A DNA stretch of 64,000 bases from Bacteroides clarus YIT 12056 (GTDB lineage: Bacteria > Bacteroidota > Bacteroidia > Bacteroidales > Bacteroidaceae). The stretch lies in the NCBI RefSeq assembly GCF_900129655.1, contig NZ_FQWK01000005.1, forward strand, positions 62,001-126,000, read 5' to 3'. Positions 45,738 to 54,498 of this stretch are shown here, piece after piece; positions within the stretch are counted from its first letter, which is position 1, and each line of letters begins with the position of its first letter. The position numbers and the translations under genes are program-made. The notes beneath the pieces are model-generated. The model saw nothing but the letters and a program-made list of their open reading frames with translations, did not search any database and had not been told where the DNA came from.

Positions 45738-46637
45738 ATGAATAAACTCACTATAAAAGCTTGTCCGGTATGTGGCGGAACGCATTTGGAGCGTACCCTG
45801 ACCTGCATAGACCATTATGCCTCGGGTGAAGTATTCCACTTGTGCCGTTGCAGGGACTGTGGTTTTATATTGACCCAGGATTTTCCCGCAGAAGCGGAAA
45901 TCGGACGCTATTATGAAACTCCCGATTATATATCCCATTCAGATACGAAGAAAGGGGTGATGAACTCCGTATACCATTGGGTGCGCAGCTATATGTTGAA
46001 GCGCAAGGCGCGCTTGGTGGCGCATGAAGCGCATCGTAAAACAGGACGTCTGCTGGACATCGGCACGGGAACCGGTTATTTTGCCGATACAATGAAGCGT
46101 TGCGGCTGGCAGGTGGAAGCCATTGAAAAGAACGCCCATGCACGCGCTTTTGCCAAGGAGCATTTCGGCTTGGAGGTAAAGCCCGATACGGCTTTGAAGG
46201 ATTTTGAACCGGATAGTTTTGATGTCATTACGCTGTGGCACGTAATGGAGCACCTTGAACCGTTGAATGAGACTTGGGAAACGCTGAACTCGTTGCTGAC
46301 GGAAAAAGGGGTGCTGATTGCAGCCGTACCCAACTGCTCTTCGTACGACGCCAGGAAATACGGAGCTTATTGGGCTGCCTACGATGTGCCCCGGCATTTG
46401 TGGCATTTTACTCCCGGCACTATCCAGCGGCTGGGTTCCAGGCATGGCTTTATTTTGGCGGAGCGTCATCCCATGCCGTTTGACGCGTTCTACGTATCCA
46501 TGCTGACAGAGAAAAATATGCGCCGTTCATGTCCGTTCATACGGGGCATGATTACCGGTACATTGGCATGGTTCCATGCATTGGTAAGGAAAGAGCGCAG
46601 CAGTTCCATGATTTATGTGTTTCGTAAAAAAAGGTGA
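45738..46637 (+). CDS. SAM-dependent methyltransferase with N-terminal zinc ribbon
   Basis: 299 residues from the ATG at 45738 (MNKLTIKACPVCGGTHLERT). A treble-clef-like zinc ribbon with CPVCG and CRCRDCG (residues ~9-45) precedes a class I methyltransferase: motif I LLDIGTGTGYFADTM (~100-114), then FDVITLWHVMEHLEPLNETW, the UbiG/Methyltransf_23-like block. The acceptor is unknown; similar proteins modify polysaccharide or lipid precursors. It opens a run of five close plus-strand genes ending in truB. A near-consensus -7 box TTATTTTG lies at 45665-45672. Confidence 0.85.
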   Translation: MNKLTIKACPVCGGTHLERTLTCIDHYASGEVFHLCRCRDCGFILTQDFPAEAEIGRYYETPDYISHSDTKKGVMNSVYHWVRSYMLKRKARLVAHEAHRKTGRLLDIGTGTGYFADTMKRCGWQVEAIEKNAHARAFAKEHFGLEVKPDTALKDFEPDSFDVITLWHVMEHLEPLNETWETLNSLLTEKGVLIAAVPNCSSYDARKYGAYWAAYDVPRHLWHFTPGTIQRLGSRHGFILAERHPMPFDAFYVSMLTEKNMRRSCPFIRGMITGTLAWFHALVRKERSSSMIYVFRKKR

Positions 46638-46641
46638 TTTA

Positions 46642-47517
46642 ATGAAAGCTAAACGTAATTCGGTATCCTATTTTGATATGCAGTTCATCACATCCAGCAT
46701 AAGTACTACATTGGTATTGCTGTTGTTGGGCTTGGTGGTGTTCTTTGTATTGGGGGCTCACAACCTTTCCGTATACGTAAAGGAGAATATCAACTTCTCT
46801 ATTCTTATCAGTGATGATATGAAAGAGAGTGATATCCTGAAACTGCAGAAGAAACTGGATAAAGAGCCGTTTGTGAAGGAGACGGAATATATCTCCAAGA
46901 AACAGGCGCTTCGCGAACAAACCGAGGCGATGGGGACAGACCCGCAGGAGTTCCTCGGCTATAATCCTTTTACGGCGTCCATCGAGATTAAGTTGCATTC
47001 CGATTATGCCAATTCGGACAGCATTGCCAAGATAGAGAAGAAAATCAAGAGGAACACGAATATTCAGGAAGTACTTTACCAGAAAGACCTGATAGATGCG
47101 GTGAATGATAATATCCGCAATATCAGTCTGATGCTGTTGGGTTTGGCTGTCATTCTGACTTTCATTTCCTTTGCGCTGATTAACAATACAATCCGTCTGA
47201 CTATCTACTCCAAACGCTTCCTTATCCATACAATGAAGCTGGTAGGGGCGAGTTGGAGCTTTATCAGGCGTCCGTTCCTGCGGCGTAATTTCTGGATAGG
47301 AGTATTGTCGGCTGTCATTGCCGATGCCGTTCTGTGGGGAGCCGCCTATTGGCTGGTTTCTTATGAACCGGAGTTAATCAGGGTGATTACGCCTGAGGTG
47401 ATGTTGCTGGTTTCCGTTGCCGTACTGGTGTTCGGAGTGCTCATTACCTGGTTGTGTGCATTGCTCTCTATCAACAAGTATCTGAGGATGAAGGCGAGTA
47501 CATTGTATTATATATAA
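46642..47517 (+). CDS. ftsX: Cell-division permease FtsX
   Basis: 291 residues from the ATG at 46642, four bases after the upstream stop, with AAGGTG as ribosome site. Four membrane helices: one at the N-terminus (TTLVLLLLGLVVFFVLGA), then a periplasmic domain (YVKENINFSILISDD...), and three near the C-terminus (MLLGLAVILTFISFALI and two more). With the ATPase FtsE it links division to peptidoglycan hydrolases. ftsE is not in this window. Neighbours downstream (DUF3098, uppP) also serve the envelope. Confidence 0.93.
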   Translation: MKAKRNSVSYFDMQFITSSISTTLVLLLLGLVVFFVLGAHNLSVYVKENINFSILISDDMKESDILKLQKKLDKEPFVKETEYISKKQALREQTEAMGTDPQEFLGYNPFTASIEIKLHSDYANSDSIAKIEKKIKRNTNIQEVLYQKDLIDAVNDNIRNISLMLLGLAVILTFISFALINNTIRLTIYSKRFLIHTMKLVGASWSFIRRPFLRRNFWIGVLSAVIADAVLWGAAYWLVSYEPELIRVITPEVMLLVSVAVLVFGVLITWLCALLSINKYLRMKASTLYYI

Positions 47518-47557
47518 GAGGTAAGAAATAGTAAATCATTAAATAGTAAATAAATAG

Positions 47558-47791
47558 ATGAGTAAACAGAAGTTCGCTTTTGACAAGACCAATTTTATTC
47601 TGCTTGCTGTCGGTATGGCGGTGGTAATACTTGGTTTTATTCTAATGACCGGCCCTGTATCTACACCGACACACTTTGAACCGGACATTTTTAGTGTAAG
47701 ACGTATTAAGGTGGCTCCATTGGTTTGCCTTTTGGGATTTGTATTTATGATATATGCCGTATTGCGTAAACCGAAAACGGAGAAGGAATAG
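47558..47791 (+). CDS. DUF3098 small membrane protein
   Basis: 77 residues with two membrane helices (FILLAVGMAVVILGFILM and VAPLVCLLGFVFMIYAVL) separated by a short loop (STPTHFEPDIFSVRRIK). The FxxDxxNF start and the EPDIFSxRRI loop are typical of DUF3098, found between ftsX and uppP in many Bacteroidota. Function unknown, probably connected with division or envelope synthesis by gene order. Confidence 0.88.
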   Translation: MSKQKFAFDKTNFILLAVGMAVVILGFILMTGPVSTPTHFEPDIFSVRRIKVAPLVCLLGFVFMIYAVLRKPKTEKE

Positions 47792-47825
47792 CGGTTGTTT
47801 TTAACTTTTAATTTTATTTGAAGAA

Positions 47826-48629
47826 GTGGATTGGTTTGAAGCGCTTATTCTTGGGCTTATTCAAGGATTGACAGAATATTTGCCGGTTAGCAGCAGCGGA
47901 CATTTGGCTATCGGATCGGCATTATTTGGAATTCAGGGGGAAGATAATCTGGCTTTCACCATAGTAGTTCATGTAGCTACCGTATTCAGTACATTGGTAG
48001 TGCTTTGGAAAGAGATTGAATGGATTTTCCGCGGATTGTTTAAATGGAAAATGAATGAAGAAACCCGTTATATCATCAATATCTTGATATCTATGATACC
48101 CGTTGGTATTGTGGGAGTATTCTTTAAGGAGGAAGTAGAGATGATTTTTGGTTCGGGGTTGTTTATTGTGGGATGTTGTCTGTTGCTGACCGCTTTGTTA
48201 CTGAGCTTTTCCTATTATTACAAGCCGAAACAGAAAGACAGGATTTCCATGAAAGATGCGTTCATCATAGGTTTGGCGCAGGCTTGTGCTGTGTTGCCGG
48301 GGCTTTCACGTTCGGGCAGTACCATTGCCACCGGCTTGCTTTTGGGAGATAACAAGGCCAAGCTGGCGCAGTTTTCTTTCCTCATGGTGATACCGCCTAT
48401 TTTGGGTGAAGCGTTGCTGGACGGTGTCAAGATGATAAAAGGAGAGTCCGTTGCGGGAGATATTCCGGGATTCTCGTTGCTTATAGGTTTTTTGGCGGCT
48501 TTTATCTCAGGTTGTCTTGCATGTAAATGGATGATTAATATAGTGAAGAAAGGTAAGTTGATCTACTTTGTTATTTATTGTGCAATAGCCGGTATCGTTA
48601 CGCTGGTAGTTTCACAAATGCAGGGATGA
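47826..48629 (+). CDS. uppP: Undecaprenyl-diphosphate phosphatase
   Basis: 267 residues, starting with GTG at 47826; no in-frame ATG fits the conserved N-terminus [20 protein letters not shown]. It dephosphorylates undecaprenyl pyrophosphate at the membrane, recycling the lipid carrier for peptidoglycan and polysaccharides, and gives bacitracin tolerance. The BacA motifs are present: [11 protein letters not shown] (residues ~17-27) and the second motif [17 protein letters not shown]. Seven to eight membrane helices. Its stop overlaps the truB start (ATGA). Confidence 0.95.
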   Translation: MDWFEALILGLIQGLTEYLPVSSSGHLAIGSALFGIQGEDNLAFTIVVHVATVFSTLVVLWKEIEWIFRGLFKWKMNEETRYIINILISMIPVGIVGVFFKEEVEMIFGSGLFIVGCCLLLTALLLSFSYYYKPKQKDRISMKDAFIIGLAQACAVLPGLSRSGSTIATGLLLGDNKAKLAQFSFLMVIPPILGEALLDGVKMIKGESVAGDIPGFSLLIGFLAAFISGCLACKWMINIVKKGKLIYFVIYCAIAGIVTLVVSQMQG

Positions 48630-49339
48630 AGCAGATGAATTTTAAAGAAGGAGAAGTTCTGTATTTCAATAAACCGTTGGGATGGACATCGTTCAAGGTC
48701 GTAGGCCATGCGCGCTATCACATCTGCCGGCGGATGAAGGTAAAGAAACTGAAAGTAGGCCATGCGGGTACACTCGATCCTCTCGCTACGGGAGTGATGA
48801 TAGTGTGTACGGGCAAGGCTACAAAACGGATTGAAGAATTTCAGTATCATACCAAGGAGTATATCGCCACCATCCGGCTGGGCGCTACCACTCCTTCCTA
48901 TGATTTGGAACATGAGATAGACGCTACCTATCCTACGGAGCATATCACGAGGGAGCTGGTAGAGGAGACTTTGAAGAGGTTCATCGGCGAGATACAGCAA
49001 GTGCCTCCCGCTTTCTCGGCCTGCATGGTGAACGGTAAACGCGCCTATGACCTTGCCCGCAAAGGCGAGGAGGTGGAGCTGAAGCCCAAGTTGCTGGTGA
49101 TTGACGAGATTGAACTGCTGGAATGTAATCTGCCGGAAATCAAGGTTCGGGTAGTGTGCAGCAAGGGTACGTACATCCGTGCTTTGGCGCGTGACATCGG
49201 TGAGGCGTTGAATAGCGGCGCTCATCTTACGGCTTTGGAGCGCACCCGCGTAGGGGATGTCCGCATAGAGGATTGCCTTAATCCGCTTGATTTCAAAGAG
49301 TGGATAGACGGGCAGGATATAAAATACGAAGAACTATAA
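48626..49339 (+). CDS. truB: tRNA pseudouridine-55 synthase
   Basis: 237 residues from the ATG at 48626, which overlaps the uppP stop; an in-frame ATG at 48635 is a second choice. It converts U55 of the T-loop of tRNA to pseudouridine. The catalytic Asp is in the motif [14 protein letters not shown], and [14 protein letters not shown] is the conserved C-terminal block. The N-terminal [13 protein letters not shown] is typical. The gene ends inside a terminator stem. Last gene of the ftsX-uppP run; the following GntR locus is on the other strand. Confidence 0.96.
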   Translation: MKQMNFKEGEVLYFNKPLGWTSFKVVGHARYHICRRMKVKKLKVGHAGTLDPLATGVMIVCTGKATKRIEEFQYHTKEYIATIRLGATTPSYDLEHEIDATYPTEHITRELVEETLKRFIGEIQQVPPAFSACMVNGKRAYDLARKGEEVELKPKLLVIDEIELLECNLPEIKVRVVCSKGTYIRALARDIGEALNSGAHLTALERTRVGDVRIEDCLNPLDFKEWIDGQDIKYEEL

Positions 49340-49366
49340 CAGAACTGTTATTTGTTTATAGTTCTT
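49329..49366 (+). terminator. Intrinsic terminator of truB
   Basis: AAGAACTATAA (containing the last truB codons and stop) pairs perfectly with TTATAGTTCTT, followed by TATTTTTCTTTTTTT. Confidence 0.85.
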
Positions 49367-49405
49367 TATTTTTCTTTTTTTATATTATATGCTTTTATAT
49401 AATAT

Positions 49406-49417
49406 GTATGAACATAC
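49406..49417. promoter_or_regulatory. Second copy of the putative GntR operator
   Basis: GTATGAACATAC: arms GTATG/CATAC around AA. The reverse complement matches the site at 50255-50266 with one mismatch. It sits one base beyond the GntR stop codon, 65 bases after truB. Confidence 0.45.
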
Positions 49418-49418
49418 T

Positions 49419-50150
49419 CTATCTTTCTGCTTCTATTGTATATGTGAAACTTTCTGCTCTGTAATAACCAATGTTATACTCTACAGGTATGTTGTTAATA
49501 TCATATACAAATCTTTTGCGAATTAGGATTGGATCATTAGCTTTAATTTCTAATTTATCAGCTATGATTTCACCTGCTAAGCGGGCGGATATTTCTTCTT
49601 TACTTGTTTTTACTATAATATGGTAATTTGTTTCCAATAACTCATAAAGTGGTTTTGTGAAGTTCTCTTCACCTGTTAAAGGAATTATTGGGTTAAAATA
49701 AGAAATGAAGTAGACAAAAGGGAATTCTTTATTTCCTCTAACCCTTTCTAACACTACACATCGTTTTATATTATTTTCATAAGGTATCTCAAAAAAACTA
49801 GCAATTTCTTTAGAGGGTTTTTTTAAACTAACATGGAGTTCAAAATTGCGGACCTCTATGCCTAACATCTTCATTTCCTGAGAGAAACTTAGCCAATTTT
49901 TTACTCCTCCTACTATTCCTTTTTTAGCCACTTTTGTACCATATCCTTTTTTTCTGGTTAAAAGGCCTTCGAATACTAATTTATTAATAGCTTGTCGTAG
50001 TGTGTTTCTAGATATGTTTAATTGTTCAGACAATTCTACTTCATTTGGAAGTAGTTTCCCATTTTTGTACTCTTCTTTGTCTATTAACTTTCTTAATACC
50101 TCTTCTGCTTGAATATGAAGTGGTTTACTGCTAGTATGATCTATTTCCAT
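49419..50150 (-). CDS. GntR-family repressor with UTRA effector domain (HutC type)
   Basis: 243 residues. The winged helix-turn-helix occupies residues ~10-78 (LLPNEVELSEQLNISRNTLR, then LLTRKKGYGTKVAKKG). A UTRA ligand domain follows (~95-240; RCVVLERVRGNKEFPFVYFI, RLAGEIIADKLEIKANDPIL). UTRA domains bind small metabolites, commonly phosphosugars, and release DNA on binding. The gene is divergent from the isomerase-kinase-transporter-PUL operon starting at 50394, and a repeated palindrome lies at the operon's start site, so it is the likely repressor. GntR regulation of a SusCD locus is uncommon; SusR, hybrid two-component and ECF systems are the usual types. Confidence 0.92.
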   Translation of the reverse strand: MEIDHTSSKPLHIQAEEVLRKLIDKEEYKNGKLLPNEVELSEQLNISRNTLRQAINKLVFEGLLTRKKGYGTKVAKKGIVGGVKNWLSFSQEMKMLGIEVRNFELHVSLKKPSKEIASFFEIPYENNIKRCVVLERVRGNKEFPFVYFISYFNPIIPLTGEENFTKPLYELLETNYHIIVKTSKEEISARLAGEIIADKLEIKANDPILIRKRFVYDINNIPVEYNIGYYRAESFTYTIEAER

Positions 50151-50175
50151 AATCGTTAATTAAGTAAATATATAG

Positions 50176-50207
50176 CAAAAGTAGCTTTTTTTTAAAAAAT
50201 ATCCAAA
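50176..50207 (-). promoter_or_regulatory. Promoter of the GntR gene
   Basis: Minus strand: -7 box TACTTTTG at 50176-50183 and TTTG at 50204-50207 with a 20-base gap. The box is 25 bases upstream of the gene start. Confidence 0.5.
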
Positions 50208-50213
50208 TTTTAT

Positions 50214-50266
50214 TTTGAAATAAAAATGTAATTTATATATTTGCACAATCATATATATGTTCATAC
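50214..50266 (+). promoter_or_regulatory. Promoter and operator of the sugar-utilisation operon
   Basis: TTTG at 50214-50217, an 18-base gap and TATATTTG at 50236-50243 match both Bacteroides promoter elements. The predicted start is about 50250, and the GntR-type palindrome ATATGTTCATAC lies at 50255-50266, just inside the transcript, a position suited to repression. The leader to the first ATG is about 145 nt, with no gene. Confidence 0.6.
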
Positions 50267-50393
50267 ATACAAAACAAATAAGAAGTGTCTGTAAGAAATA
50301 AAATATAGAAAGGGCGTTTCTTGAATTTTTTTAGTCATTCTAAATCAGATGTGGTTATAAAATAGAATATTAACTTATTAATTATCATACAGT

Positions 50394-50951
50394 ATGGAAG
50401 ATGCACTAATATTTTTACCTAAATTAATTTTTACGGGTAAGGAACTCATAGGTGAAAATGTAGAAAGAATAACTCGTAGGATGGGTGATTTGCGAGATGT
50501 GTTTGAGGATAAGGCGGCATTTGAGGTTATGGATCCAAATTTAATCGCTTACCATGTTTCTAGTATATTTCCCGTGAAAGAGGGAACGCCTGGTGGTCTG
50601 TTTATGGGAATAACCTATCTGATGCCTGGAAAAGTAGGAGATGAATATTTCATGACGAAAGGACATTTTCATTCTAATATTGATCGTGCTGAATTTTATT
50701 GGGGTGTGGAAGGTGAAGGTATGCTTATCCTGATGAATGAAGCACGTGATGTTTGGGCTGAGCGCATGTATCCGGGAAGTTTACATTATATCCCAGGGGG
50801 AATTGCTCATCGTGTGGCTAATGTAGGTAATAGTATATTGACTTTCGCGGCCAGTTGGCCCTCAGATGCTGGGCATAATTATGGTATAATAGCTCGTGAG
50901 GGATTTGCTCGCCGTCTGAAAGAAGTGAATGGAAAGCCAGAATTAATCTAA
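50394..50951 (+). CDS. Cupin-type glucose-6-phosphate isomerase
   Basis: 185 residues, the length of archaeal-type (cupin) phosphoglucose isomerases, which are unrelated to the classical Pgi. It should interconvert glucose-6-phosphate and fructose-6-phosphate using one metal ion. The metal ligands are in TKGHFHSNIDRAEFYWGVEG (two His and Glu) and the later GIAHRV. First gene of the operon. A second, more distant cupin isomerase is encoded at 53682-54479, so one of the two may act on another hexose phosphate. Confidence 0.88.
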   Translation: MEDALIFLPKLIFTGKELIGENVERITRRMGDLRDVFEDKAAFEVMDPNLIAYHVSSIFPVKEGTPGGLFMGITYLMPGKVGDEYFMTKGHFHSNIDRAEFYWGVEGEGMLILMNEARDVWAERMYPGSLHYIPGGIAHRVANVGNSILTFAASWPSDAGHNYGIIAREGFARRLKEVNGKPELI

Positions 50952-50964
50952 GTGGAGAGATAAT

Positions 50965-51897
50965 ATGCATTATATAGGAATAGACTTAGGTGGTACTATC
51001 ATAAAAGTGGGATTGGTGGAAGACGGTAAGGTAGTAGATGTCAAAAAACTTGATGCAGGATCGAAATATGGTTTAATGCCCCGTTTGGATTTCATAGCGA
51101 ATGCTATTGATAATTTGTTATTGGAGAATAATATTTCTTCTAATGAGTTAGGTGGAGTGTTTCTTGCATTTCCGGGTATTGTAAATGTACGTTCTAAACG
51201 GATAGTGTCAACCAATGCTAAATATGATGATGCCCCTTCTATTGATTTACAGTGTTGGTGCTGTGAACATTGGAATGTACCGTTTGCTATTGATAATGAT
51301 GCTCGTGCCGCTACGGTAGGTGAATGGCAGTTTGGAGTAGCTTATGGTAAGAAGAATGTTGTAATGATGACTATTGGTACAGGAATTGGTACCGGGGTGA
51401 TTCTTGAGGGGAAATTACTTTATGGGCAACATTATCGAGCCGGTTCTTTAGGTGGTCATTTGATTGTCAATTACCAGGGAAGAAAATGCAGTTGTGGTAA
51501 TGTGGGATGTGTAGAAGCTCATGCATCTTCTTTCTTCTTACCACAGATAATTCAAGAAAATGAGTTTCTCAGCCAGAATTTTCGAAATGATATAGCTAAC
51601 TATAATTTTAAGGAACTGTTTGCGCAGGCTGCTGCTGGTATAGTAGATGCTAAATTGGTGATCGAGAACTGTATGGATGTATGGAGTGCTGCAATCGTGA
51701 ATTATATTCATGCTTATGATCCACAGGTTGTAATTTTGGGTGGAGGTATAATGAAGAGCAAGGATGTAATATTACCTTATATACGTAGAAAAGTGAATGC
51801 ATTAGCTTGGTGTCCCGATGGGAAAGTGGAGATTATGGCTTCTATATTAGGTGATGATGCGGCATTGATAGCTGCCGGATATTATTTTTTTAAATAG
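50965..51897 (+). CDS. ROK-family sugar kinase
   Basis: 310 residues. Phosphate-binding N-terminus IGIDLGGTIIKVGL, the second phosphate loop MTIGTGIGTGVILEG, and the ROK zinc motif CSCGNVGCVEAHAS. The catalytic Asp is in FAIDNDARAATVGE. It phosphorylates a hexose (glucose, mannose or an N-acetyl hexosamine) in the cytoplasm. There is no helix-turn-helix, so it is an enzyme and not a ROK repressor. It lies 13 bases after the first isomerase and 24 before the mannose-6-phosphate isomerase-like gene, in line with phosphosugar entry to glycolysis. Confidence 0.9.
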   Translation: MHYIGIDLGGTIIKVGLVEDGKVVDVKKLDAGSKYGLMPRLDFIANAIDNLLLENNISSNELGGVFLAFPGIVNVRSKRIVSTNAKYDDAPSIDLQCWCCEHWNVPFAIDNDARAATVGEWQFGVAYGKKNVVMMTIGTGIGTGVILEGKLLYGQHYRAGSLGGHLIVNYQGRKCSCGNVGCVEAHASSFFLPQIIQENEFLSQNFRNDIANYNFKELFAQAAAGIVDAKLVIENCMDVWSAAIVNYIHAYDPQVVILGGGIMKSKDVILPYIRRKVNALAWCPDGKVEIMASILGDDAALIAAGYYFFK

Positions 51898-51921
51898 GTT
51901 TTTCTTTTATTCAATAAAACT

Positions 51922-53685
51922 ATGAACAAGTATTTACTAAATAATAAAAAATCGAATTATGACAAGTTTCCGGTAGTGCAAGTACCGGGAGAAGAACATA
52001 GTTGTGTAACAGGCTGGGAGAACGTAACCGCTGAGTTACGTTCTCTGTTACAACAGAAAAAAATTTTGGTAGTAGAATGTTATCAAGGAGTGCATGATGA
52101 TGAAGTATTAAAGGCATTGTATGAAGGTTTTCCCGAGGCTTGCATTCTTGAATCTGTAGCAGCGATGAAAGGTCAGGACGCTTTGTATAATACAATCAAA
52201 GATGATGTGACTGATGATGAGATATTTGGCTATATGACGCGATATACAATGGAGGTTTATTTCGATAATGCCAAAGTAGAGCATATGCGTAAATTGATAA
52301 CCTCTTCTTCTGCAGAATATATCATAATTTATGGTGTAGGAGCTTCTTATATTTGGCAGGAACCTGCTATCTTGGCCTATCTTGATATGGCACGTTGGGA
52401 AATCCAACTTCGTTTTCGTCGTAATGAAGTTACAAACATAGGATTTAAGAATCAGGCAGAACGTGCTTCTCTTCAGTATAAACAGGCATTTTTTGTTGAT
52501 TGGCGTATCTGTGATCGTTGGAAAAAGCAGATCATGAAACAAATAGATGTTTTTATAGATACTAATAAAACTGGAGAACCTAAAATGGCGTCTGCTGCAG
52601 CTATTTTTAAAGGGTTGGATATTGCTGCATCGCGTCCATTTCGTGTCGTACCCTATTTTGACCAGGGCCCATGGGGCGGACAATGGATGAAAGAAATATG
52701 TGACCTTGATAAAGAGGCAATAAACTATGCTTGGTGTTTTGATTGTGTTCTTGAGGAAAATAGTCTTCTTTTGGGGTTTGGCGATGTGTGTTTTGAAATA
52801 CCTTCTATTGATTTAGTGTTTACTCATCCCGTACAATTATTAGGCCCCAATGTATATGGACGTTTTGGTGATGAATTTCCTATCCGTTTTGACTTTCTGG
52901 ATACGATGGAGGGAGGCAATCTAAGTCTTCAGGTTCATCCGTTGGTAGAGTATATCCAAGAGAAATTCGGGATGCATTATACTCAGGAGGAGAGTTATTA
53001 TATTTTAGATGCAAAAGAAGATGCAAAAGTCTATTTGGGATTGAAAGAGGGAGTAAATCCGGAAGTCATGGTAGATGAATTATGCCAAGCGCAGAAAAGT
53101 GGTGTATTTGATGTTGAGAAGTATGTGGGTGTATATGAGGTAAAGAAGCATGATCATGTGCTCATTCCACCTGGTACGATACACTGTTCCGGTTCGAATA
53201 GTATGGTATTGGAAATCAGTGCTACTCCTTATATTTTTACTTTTAAACTTTGGGATTGGGGCAGATTAGGTCTGGATGGACGTCCTCGCCCTATCAATAT
53301 AGAACATGGAAAACATGTGATTCAATGGGATCGCACGGAGAGTTGGGTAAAGAAGGAAGCTATCAACTGTTTTGTTACGATTGCGGAGGATGAAGGATGG
53401 CTTGAAGAACATACCGGATTACATGAACGTGAATTTATTGAAACTCGTCGTCACTGGTTTACTGGTAAGGTACTTCATAAAACTAATGGTTCTGTACAAG
53501 TTCTGAACTTGGTAGAGGGACGTGAAGTTATTGTGGAAAGCCCGGCGGGTGCTTTTACTCCTTTTGTGGTTCATTATGCTGAAACATTTATAATTCCGGC
53601 AGCGGTAGATACATATACCATTCGTCCTTATGGCGAATCGGAAGGGAAAGAATGTGCAACCATTAAAGCTTATATACGAAAATGA
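51922..53685 (+). CDS. Class I mannose-6-phosphate isomerase fused to an unrecognised N-terminal domain
   Basis: 587 residues, nearly twice the usual bacterial length (about 320). Residues ~230-587 are a class I (cupin) mannose-6-phosphate isomerase: RPFRVVPYFDQGPWGGQWMK at the start, zinc ligands in SLQVHPLVEYIQE (Gln and His near residue 337), a Glu near 355 (EESYYIL) and a His in PPGTIHCSGSN (~419). The first ~225 residues form an alpha-beta domain with QKKILVVECYQGVHDDEVLK and later RFRRNEVTNIGFKNQ...FVDWRICDRWKKQ, reminiscent of a nucleoside-kinase-like fold but with no P-loop. Its role is unknown. The ATGA overlap with the next gene shows tight coupling. Confidence 0.82.
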   Translation: MNKYLLNNKKSNYDKFPVVQVPGEEHSCVTGWENVTAELRSLLQQKKILVVECYQGVHDDEVLKALYEGFPEACILESVAAMKGQDALYNTIKDDVTDDEIFGYMTRYTMEVYFDNAKVEHMRKLITSSSAEYIIIYGVGASYIWQEPAILAYLDMARWEIQLRFRRNEVTNIGFKNQAERASLQYKQAFFVDWRICDRWKKQIMKQIDVFIDTNKTGEPKMASAAAIFKGLDIAASRPFRVVPYFDQGPWGGQWMKEICDLDKEAINYAWCFDCVLEENSLLLGFGDVCFEIPSIDLVFTHPVQLLGPNVYGRFGDEFPIRFDFLDTMEGGNLSLQVHPLVEYIQEKFGMHYTQEESYYILDAKEDAKVYLGLKEGVNPEVMVDELCQAQKSGVFDVEKYVGVYEVKKHDHVLIPPGTIHCSGSNSMVLEISATPYIFTFKLWDWGRLGLDGRPRPINIEHGKHVIQWDRTESWVKKEAINCFVTIAEDEGWLEEHTGLHEREFIETRRHWFTGKVLHKTNGSVQVLNLVEGREVIVESPAGAFTPFVVHYAETFIIPAAVDTYTIRPYGESEGKECATIKAYIRK

Positions 53686-54479
53686 CAAACAGTAGAGAAA
53701 TGCCTTTTAATCCAGGTTTTGAAATCAACCCGACATTTTCACCAATGGGTTTTGAGTATGGAAATGATGTGTTCGGTCCAAAGGTTGAAAACAGAATGTT
53801 GAATGATATCCGAAAAAGTCTGATGAATCCCACTTGTGAAGGACCTGAAATCGTTTATTCTATTGCGATGGATGTAGGTAAGAAAGAGCATAAAGCTCTT
53901 TTGGAAAAAATGCATTTACTATATGGGGTGGTGACTTATGCTGCCGGACGTCTGGGTGATGAACCTATCCGCAGTCAGGGACATATACATAAAGTATCAC
54001 CTTACAGTGGATGGTCTACTCCCGAAGTGTATGAAATCTGGTCGGGTGAAGCTATTATTTATATGCAGGAATATGCTGAGGACCATCCGGGGCGTTGTTT
54101 TGCTGTATATGCAAAAGCTGGAGAAGTAGTAATTGTACCACCCTATTGGGCACATGCCACAATTAGTGCAAATCCCGAACTTCCGCTTACGTTCGGGGCT
54201 TGGTGTGACCGTGAGTATGGGTTTGTTTATGACGGAGTGCGTGCTCATGGAGGTATTGCTTGGTTTCCTGTTTTCAATAGTGAGAATAAAATAGAATGGA
54301 GGGCAAATTCCCAATACCAAACTTCTGAATTAATCTGTAAAACACCTAATGATTATTCTGCATTGGGAATAGAGGCTGGCAAGAGTATTTATGAAATTTT
54401 TGAAAAAGACCCCGATACTTTTCTATATGTCCCTTCTCCTCAACTGAGAGAGGATGTCTGGAAGAATTTTATACCTTAA
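53682..54479 (+). CDS. Second cupin-type glucose-6-phosphate isomerase-like protein
   Basis: 265 residues, starting inside the stop codon of the previous gene (ATGA). The cupin metal site is recognisable: SQGHIHKVSPYSGWSTPEVYE supplies His, His and Glu, and PPYWAHATIS a further His. The N-terminal ~80 residues (PTFSPMGFEYGNDVFGPKVE) are longer than in the first isomerase. The two proteins share family but little sequence, so they may act on different sugar phosphates or form a heteromer. It precedes the MFS porter by 19 bases. Confidence 0.82.
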   Translation: MTNSREMPFNPGFEINPTFSPMGFEYGNDVFGPKVENRMLNDIRKSLMNPTCEGPEIVYSIAMDVGKKEHKALLEKMHLLYGVVTYAAGRLGDEPIRSQGHIHKVSPYSGWSTPEVYEIWSGEAIIYMQEYAEDHPGRCFAVYAKAGEVVIVPPYWAHATISANPELPLTFGAWCDREYGFVYDGVRAHGGIAWFPVFNSENKIEWRANSQYQTSELICKTPNDYSALGIEAGKSIYEIFEKDPDTFLYVPSPQLREDVWKNFIP

Positions 54480-54498
54480 TTATTAATACTTTACGAGA

